Assembly (NCBI RefSeq): GCF_000720725.1
Contig: NZ_JOCQ01000017.1
Location: 1-64,000 of the forward strand
DNA from: Streptomyces rimosus subsp. rimosus
GTDB taxonomy: Bacteria; Actinomycetota; Actinomycetes; Streptomycetales; Streptomycetaceae
Direction: 5' to 3'
Length of the DNA stretch: 64,000 nt
Positions 52,066 through 61,000 of the stretch are shown in pieces. How positions within the stretch are numbered: position 1 is the first letter of the stretch; each line of letters opens with the position of its first letter. The position numbers and the translations under genes are program-made. The notes under the pieces were generated by a model. It did no database searches. It saw nothing but the letters and a program-made list of their open reading frames with translations, and had not been told where the DNA came from.

Positions 52066-55000
52066 ATGGGTGAGCAGATGAACGGCGGGCAGCCGCTGGG
52101 CCCGGATGAACGGCTGGAACGGCAACTGGCCGGACGTGCGGACGCGGCGGGCGGCGGTGCGGGCGGACTGCGCGCGCTGGGCGATCTCCCCGACGCGCCT
52201 CTGTCGTTCGGGCAGGAACGACTGTGGTTCCTGCACGAGTTCCAGCCCGGCAGCGTCGAGTACACCTCGTCCATCGCGCTGCGGATGACCGGCCCGCTGC
52301 GCGTGGACGCGCTGCGCGCCGCACTCGGCGGTCTGGTCGCCCGGCACGAGCCGCTGCGTACGACATTCGCGACGACGAACGGGCGGGCGCACCAGGTCGT
52401 CCGCCCCGCGGCCGTCCCGGAGATCCAGCGGGCCGACCTCGGCGGGCTGCCCGTCGGGGAGCGCGAGGCGGAGCTGGACCGGCTGCTGCGCGCCGAACTC
52501 GGCACCCCCTTCGACCTCGCGGCGGGCCCGGTCCTGCGGGTCCTGCTCGTCGCGCTGGGCTGCGGCCCGGACGGCGCTCCGGAGCATGTGCTGTTCCTGA
52601 ACATGCACCACATCGCGGCGGACGGCTGGTCGAAGGGCGTGCTGCTGGCGGAGCTGGGCGAGCTGTACGCCGCCGCCCTGGGGGGCCGTGACGCGGACCT
52701 CGCCCCGCTGCCGGTGTCCTACCGGGACTACGCGGTCTGGCAGCGCGAGCACTGCACCGAGGCCGAGCTGGACGCCCAGCTGGAGTACTGGAAAACCGAG
52801 CTGGACGGCGTCCCGGCGCTGGAGATGCCCACCGACCGGCCACGGCCGATGGTGCGGACGACGGTGGGCGCCCTGCACACGTTCGCGGTGCCCCGGGACG
52901 TGGCCGAGGGCCTGGACGCGGTGGGTGCCCGGTGCGGCGGCACCCTGTTCGCGGTGCTGACCGCCGCCACCCAGGTCCTGCTGGCGCGGCACAGCGGCCA
53001 GCGGGACGTGGCGCTGGGCACCGTATCGGTGGGCCGGGACCGCACCGAACTGGAGCCGCTGGTCGGCTTCTTCGTCAACACCCTGGTGCTGCGCGGCCGG
53101 ATCGACCTGGAGCTGCCCTTCGACGAGCTGGTGGAGCGGACCACCGACCGGATCTGGGACGCGCTGGGCAACCAGGACATACCCTTCCACCGGCTGGTGG
53201 ACGCGCTGGGGACCGAGCGCGACCCGAGCCGTACGCCGCTGGTGCAGGCGGCCCTCGTGCTCCAGAACGCCCCCGGCGGCGCGCCCGCCTTCCCGGGGCT
53301 GCGGGTGGCCGACTTCCGGCCGCCGTCGGTCTCCTCGATCTTCGACCTGACCGTGGAGTTCGCGCCGGACGCGGACGGCGGGCTGGCCGGGTCGGTCGAG
53401 TACAACACCGACCTGTTCGACGCCTCGACCATCGAGGCGCTGTGCGCCCGCCTGCTGGTGCTGCTCGCCGGGATCGCCGCCGACCCCGGCCGCGCCGTCG
53501 GCGACCTGCCGCTGCTGACCGACGCCGAGCACGCGGCGCTGACCACGGGCTGGGCCGAGAACCGCGCCGACTATCCCGCCGGTACGCCCGTCCACACCCT
53601 GGTCTCCGCACAGGCCGCCGCCACCCCCGACCGCATCGCGGTGACCGGCGCGGGCGACGGGCTGACCTACCGGGAGCTGGACGAGCGCTCCGGCAGGCTG
53701 GCGCGGCTGCTCCTGGACCGGGGCGCCGCGCCCGGCGACCACGTCGCCGTCTGCCTGCCGCGCGGCGCCGAGCTGGTCGTCGCCATGCTGGCCACGCTCA
53801 AGGCGGGCTGCGCGTATGTGCCGATCGCGGCGGACTACCCCGCCGACCGCATCGCGTTCGTCCTGGAGGACACCGCCGCGCCGCTGTGCCTGACCGAACG
53901 GCCGCTGCGCGACCGGCTCCCGGACGGCGGCACCCGGTACCTGTGCCTGGACGAGGAGACCGCGGCCCTCGCCGCGCTCCCGGCCGACGGCCCGCAGGTC
54001 ACGGTGGGCGCCGACTCCGCCGCGTATGTCATCTACACCTCCGGCTCCACCGGGCGCCCCAAGGGCGTGGTGGTCGAGCACCGGTCGATCGTGCGGCTGA
54101 TCAGCGGCCCCGACTACGCGCCGCTGGCCGCGGACGACGTGGTGGCCCAGGCCGCCGACGCCACCTTCGACGCCGCGACGTTCGAGGTGTGGGGGCCGCT
54201 GGCGGTGGGCGCGCGGATCGCCGTGATCCCGAAGGACGTACTGCTGGAGCCGCGGTCCTTCGCCCGCGCGCTGCAAGAGCACGGCGTGACCACGCTGTTC
54301 TTGACCACCGCGCTGTTCAACCAGGTGGTCGAGGTCGCGCCGGGTGCCTTCCGCGGCCTGCGCCACCTGCTGGTGGGCGGCGAGGCGCAGAGCCCACGGC
54401 GGGTCGCCCGGCTGCTCGCCGGGGAGCGGCCGGACCGCTTCGTCAACATCTACGGGCCGACCGAGACGACGACCTTCGCCACCTTCCAGGAGATCCACAG
54501 CACGGACGGCGTACGGGCCCTGCCCATCGGCCGCCCCATCCGCAACACCACCACCTACGTGCTGGACGAGCGGCAGCGGCCGGTACCGGCCGGCTCCCCC
54601 GGCGAGCTGTACATCGGCGGTCCCGGCGTCGCCCGCGGCTACCTGGGCCGCCCCGAACTGACCGAGGAGCGCTTCCTTCCGGCGCCGTTCTCCTCGGTCC
54701 CCGGCGAGCGCGTCTACCGCACCGGCGACCGGGTCCGCTGGCTGCCGGACGGCACGCTGGACTTCCTGGGCCGGGTGGACACCCAGGTCAAGGTGCGCGG
54801 TTACCGCATCGAGCCGGGCGAGGTCGAGGCCGTCCTCGAAGCCCACCCGGCGGTCGCCGCCGCGCTGGTCGTCGCCCGTACGGACGGCGAGCACAAGCGC
54901 CTGGTGGGCTACGTACGCCCGGAGCCCGGCGCGGCCCTCGACACGGCGGAGCTGCGGACGTTCGCCGAGGCCCGGCTGCCCGGCTACGCCGTGCCCTCCG

Positions 55001-58000
55001 CGCTGGTCACGCTGGACGAGTTCCCGCTGACCTCCAACGGCAAGGTGGACCAGCGGGCGCTGCCCGCGCCCGAGGAGCGGACCGAGGTGCGCGAGGGCTA
55101 CCGGGCCCCGGCCGACGCCACCGAGGAAACCCTCGCGCAGGTGTGGTCCGACGTCCTGGGCGTGGACCGGGTGGGCGCCACGGACAACTTCTTCGAGCTG
55201 GGCGGGGACTCCATCCTGAGCATCCAAGTGGTGGCCAGGGCCCGGCAGGCCGGGCTGGCCATCAGCTCCCGGGACATCTTCTCCCGCCAGACGCTGGCCG
55301 ACCTGGCACGCGCGGCCACCCCCGTGGCGGAGACCGGCGCTGAGGAGGCCGACGCCGACAACCAGACGCAGGACAGCGGACCAGCGCCGCTCACCCCCGT
55401 ACAGCGCTGGTTCTTCGACCACCACACCGTCCGCCCCGCGCACTTCAACCAGTCGGTGCTGCTCACCCTGCCCGCGGAGGTGGACGAGCGGGCGCTGTCG
55501 CAGGCGTTCCGGCACGTCGTACGGCGGCACGACGCCCTGCGTACCCGCTTCACGACGGTGGACGGCCGACTGGTCCAGCAGGGCCCCGGCCGGGACGCCC
55601 CGGAGCCGGACATCGAGCGGATCACGCTCGGCGAGGCCGCGCCCGAGGAGCGCGACGCGGCCCTGCGCCAGCTGTCCGAGGCGGCACAGGCCGGACTCGA
55701 CCCCGAGCGGGGCGAGCTGCTGCGCTGCCTGCTGTTCGACCGCGACGCCCGGGACCGGCCGCGGCTCCTGCTGACCGTGCACCACCTCGCGGTGGACGGC
55801 GTCTCGTGGCGCATCCTGCTGGACGACCTGGAGACCGCGTACCGGCAGGCGGTGAGCGGTGCAGCGATCGACCTCGGCAGGGCGTCAACGCCGTATCTGA
55901 CGTGGGCGCGGAGGCTGGCGGAACACGCCGAACAGGGTGGGTTCCAGGGCGAGTTGGAGTACTGGGCCGGGGTTGCGGACGTCACCACGGCCGGTCTTCC
56001 CACCGACCACGACGGCCGCAACACCTTCGGGGTCACCCGTGAGGCGCACGCGGGGCTGGACGAGCGGCGTACCCGGCAGCTGCTCCAGGACGTGCCCAAG
56101 GTCTACCGCACCCAGGTCAACGACATCCTGCTCACCGCGCTCGGCCGCGCGCTGGCCCGGCACACCGGGCAGGACCGCACCCTCATCACGCTGGAGGGGC
56201 ACGGCCGCGAGGAGGTCCTGCCGGGCACCGACATCTCGCGTACCGTCGGCTGGTTCACCTCGGTCTTCCCCCTCGTCCTGGAGTCCCCGGCGGACCGGCC
56301 GTGGCGCGACCTGGTACTGGGCACCAAGGAGCGGCTGCGGGCCGTACCGCACCGCGGCTTCGGTTACGGGCCGCTCCGCTACCTCGCCGCGGACACCGCG
56401 CAGCGCGAGGCGCTGGCCGCCGGACCGCGGCCGCAGGTCAGCTTCAACTACCTCGGCCAGTGGTCGGACGGCACCACCGGAAGCGCGCTCTACCGCGAGC
56501 AGCTTTTCGACTACGGGCAGGAGCACAGCCCGGAGGAGGAGCGCCCGCACCTCATCGACATCACCGGCGAAGTACGCGACGGGCGGCTGACGTTCACCGT
56601 GTACTACTCCTCCGAGCTGCACGACCGGGCGACCGCCCAGGCGCTGGCCGACGGGCTGGCCGCCGCGCTGGACGAGCTGGTCGAGCACTGCCTGCGCCCC
56701 GGCGCGGGCGGCGCGGTGCCCGGTGACTTCCCGCTCGTGGCGCTCGACCAGGCCGCCGTGGACACGCTGGTGCCGCCGGGTTCGGCCGTCGAGGACATCT
56801 ACCCGCTCACGCCGATGCAGTCCGGCATGCTCTACCACGCCCTCAACCAGCCCACCGGCGGCGCCTATTCCGACCAGGTCAGCTTCCTGCTGGAGGGCGT
56901 GGACGACATCCGGGCGCTCGGCGCGGCCTGGCAGTACGTGGTGGACCGCAATCCGGCGCTGCGCACCCGGCTGCGGTGGCAGGGCGTACCGCAGCCCGTG
57001 CAGATCGTCGACCGTGAAGCCACCTTGGACGTCCGCTACCTGGACTGGACGGACACCGACGCGGCCGGGCGGAAGCGTCGGCTGGACGAGCTGACCGCCG
57101 CCGAGCAGCAGGCCGGCATCGACCTGACCCGGGCGCCGCTGATGCGCGTGGTGCTCGCCCAGGAGCGGGCGGGCGCGGTGCGGGTCGTGTGGAGCTTCCA
57201 CCATGTCGTCCTCGACGGCTGGAGCACGTCCCACCTGTTCGGCGACGTGTTCGCCCGCTACCGCGCGCTGGCCGACGGCGGCACCACCCCGGCAGCACCC
57301 GAGCCGCAACGCCCGCCCTTCCGGGACTACGTGGCCTGGCTCGGCCGACAGGACCCCGCAGCGGCGGAGAAGCACTGGCGGGCGGCGCTGGCGGGCCTGT
57401 ACGCGCCCACCCCCTTGCCGTACGGGCAGAGCCTGCCGCCCGGCCACCAGTCGGAGTCCTCGGCCCAGGTCCGGGTCGAGCTGACCCGTGCCGAGACCGA
57501 GGCGCTGACCACGGCCGTCCGCACCCAGCGGCTGACCCTGAACACCGCCGTGCAGGGCGCCTGGGCGATGCTGCTCGCGCGCCACGCGGGCACCGAGGAC
57601 GTGTGCTTCGGGTCCACCGTCGCCGGCCGCCCCACCGGCCTGCCGGGCGCGGATGCCGTGGTCGGCAACTTCCTCAACACCCTGCCGGTACGCACCCGCG
57701 TCACCGCCTCCGACCGGCTGGCCGACTGGCTGCGCGGCCTCCAGGAGGCACAGGTCGCGGCGCGCGACTTCGAGTACGCCGCGCTCGGGCAGATCCAGGG
57801 CTGGAGCGACGTGCCGCGCGCCACCGCGCTGTTCCACACGGTGGTGGTCTTCGAGAACTACCCGGCCAACGACACGGCCGCCGAGCGCAGCGGCCTGTGG
57901 CTGCGCGAGCTGTCCGCGGTGGACACCACCAGCTTCCCGCTGGATCTGACCGCCTTCACCGACGACGGCGAACTCGTCCTCCAGCTCTCCTACGACCCCG

Positions 58001-61000
58001 CGCTCTACGGGCATGCGCAGGCGGAGAGCCTGGCCGACCAGCTGCTGGCGCTGCTGAACGGCCTCGCCGCCGACCCCGGTCAGCAGGTGGGCGACGTACC
58101 CATGCTGTCGCCGGCCGAACGGGACCGCGTCGTCCACGAGTGGAACCGCGGCACGGTGCCGTGGCAGGAACTGTGCCTGCACGAGCTGGTCGCCGAGCGG
58201 GCCCGGCGCACACCGGACGCCGACGCGGTCGTCTTCGAGGACCAGGTGATCGGTTACGCCGCGCTGGAGGCCCGCGCCAACCAGCTGGCCCACCACCTGA
58301 TGGACCTCGGCGTCGGCCCGGAGACCGTGGTCGGCGTCTGTGTGGAACGCGGCCCGGACATGGTCACCGCGGCCCTCGGCGTCCTCAAGGCCGGCGGCGC
58401 CTTCCTGCCGTTGGACCCCGGGCACCCCGCCGAGCGGCACCGGCAGGTGCTGCGGGACAGTGCCGCCGCCGTGCTGCTCACGCAGGACGCCGTGGCGGAC
58501 CGGCTGCCGCTGTGCGACGCGACGGTGCTGCGCCTGGACGGCGAGTGGGACGCCATCGGGCAGTGGCCCACCCACGCGCCGGCCGTCGAGGTCACCCCGG
58601 ACAGCCTCGCGTACGTGATCTACACCTCGGGCTCCACCGGCCGCCCCAAGGGCGTCATGGTCGAACACCGTAGCCTGAGTCAGGCGGTGGCCGCCTGGGG
58701 CCGGGTCTACGGCGTCGAGGACCGCCCGGCGCGCCAGCTCAACCTGGCGAGCATGGCCTTCGACGTGTTCGTCTCCGACCTCGGGCACGCGCTCGCCCAC
58801 GGCGGGGCACTGGTGATCTCCCCGTCGGCGGTCACCACCGACCCGCCCCGGCTGTTCGACCTGATGGAGCGGGCCCGGGTCACCCACCTGGAGACCGTGC
58901 CGTCGCTCGCCGGCGCGCTCCTGGAGGAGGCCGAGCGGACCGGCCGCACCTTCCCGCCGCTGCGCTACCTCGTCGTCGGCTCGGACAACTGGCGTACGGA
59001 GGACTGCCGCCGGCTGCTGGACCGGGTCTCCCCCGGCACCGTCGTGCTCAACAGCTACGGCGTGACCGAGGCGACCGTCGAGTCGTCGGTCTTCCGTGCG
59101 GAGCGGGAGGCGCTGCCCGCCACCGCCTCGGTGCCGATCGGCCGGCCGATCCCCGGCGCCCGGATGTACGTCCTGGACGCCGGTATGCGGCCGGTGCCGG
59201 CCGGAGTGGTCGGCGAGCTGTTCATCGGCGGGCCCGGCGTGGCCAGGGGCTACCTGAACCGCCCCGACCTGACCGAGGAGCGCTTCCTGCGCGACCCGTT
59301 CGCCGTGGACGCGGAGGGGGCCCGGCTGTACCGGACCGGCGACCGGGCCCGGTTCCTGCCCGGCGGGGACATCGAATTTCTCGGCCGGTCCGACGACCAG
59401 GTCAAGATCCGCGGCTTCCGGGTCGAGCTGGCCGAGATCGAGAGCGCCGTCCAGCGGTTCCCGGGCATCGCCGACGCCGCGGCCGCGATCCGCCCGGAGG
59501 CCGGTGGCAGCGGGCTGACCTGCTACGTGGTCCCCGCGGCAGATGCCGCACCCGACCTCGCGGCGCTCCGTGAGCGGCTGGGCGGCCTGCTGCCCCGGCA
59601 CATGGTGCCGCAGGTGTTCGTCCCGCTGGAGCGGCTGCCGCTGAACGCCAACGGCAAGGTGGACCGCCGCGCCCTGCCCGCCCCGCCCGCGCCCGCCGGA
59701 CGCCCCGCCGCGCGCACCGCGCCCCGTACCCCCGCGGAGGAGACCCTCGCCGCGGTGTGGGCCGAGGTGTTCCGGGTGCCGTCGGTGGGCGTCGAGGACA
59801 ACTTCTTCGACCTGGGCGGCGATTCGATCCTCAGCATCCAGGTCGTCTCCCGGGCCCGCGAGGCGGGCCTGAAGGTCTCGTCCCAGGACATCTTCAGTCA
59901 CCAGACCGTCGCCGAACTCGCCTCGGTGGTGGCCGCCCGCGAACCGGAGGAGAAGGCAGACGTGAGTACGGAGCCGGTCGTCGGAAAGGTGCCGCTGACC
60001 CCCATTCAGCGCACGTTCTTCCGCCGGCACACCATCGCCCCCCACCACTGCACGATGTCCGTGCTGGCCGAGCTGGCGGAGCCGCCGTCCACGGACGCCC
60101 TGCAAGCGGCCCTGGACGCCCTGCTGGACCACCACGACGCCCTGCGCACCCGCTTCACCTCGGTGTACGGCCGCTGGCAGCAGGAGATCCCCGCCCCGGG
60201 CGACCGGTGGCCGCTGGAGCGGATCGCGCTGGGCGACGCCGGTGACGCGGCCGTGGAGAAGGCGGCCGCCGCCGCGCAGGGCGGACTCGACCTGAGCGAG
60301 GGGCCGTTGGTACGGGCCCTGCTCCTCGACCGGGGTGAGCGCACCCCGCTGCTCTTCCTGACCGCCCACCACCTCGTCGTGGACGCGGTGTCCTGGCAGG
60401 TGCTCCTCGCCGACCTGGAGCGCGGCTACCGGCAGGCGGCCGACGGCGGCCCGGTCGACCTCGGACCGAAGAGCGCGTCGTTCCTGCAGTGGTCGCGGCG
60501 GCTGTCGGAGCACACCGTCGCGGGCGGCTTCGACGCGGAGCTGGACCACTGGGCAGGTGTGGCGCAGCGGGCCGAGGCCGGGCTCCCGGCCGACGCCTCC
60601 GGTACGCCGACCGTCGCCTCGGTGGCGAGCGTACGGGTGCGCCTGGACGCCACGGACACCGAGGCGCTGCTGCGGGAGGTCCCGTCGGTCTACCGCACAC
60701 AGGTCAACGACGTCCTGCTGTCCGCCCTCGGCCGGGTGCTGGCCGACTGGACCGGACGCGACGCCGTGCTGATCGACCTGGAGGGCCACGGCCGCGAGGA
60801 GCTGTTCGGCGACCTGGAGACCGGCGCCACCGTCGGCTGGTTCACCAGCAGCTTCCCAGTGGCCCTGGACACTTCGGCCGGGGACGGCTGGGGCGCGCTG
60901 CTGCGGTCCGTCAAGGAGCAGCTGCGGGCGGTGCCGGGGCGCGGCATCGGCTACGGCGCGCTGCGCCACCTCAGCCCCGCCGGTGCCCCGGCCGAGGTGC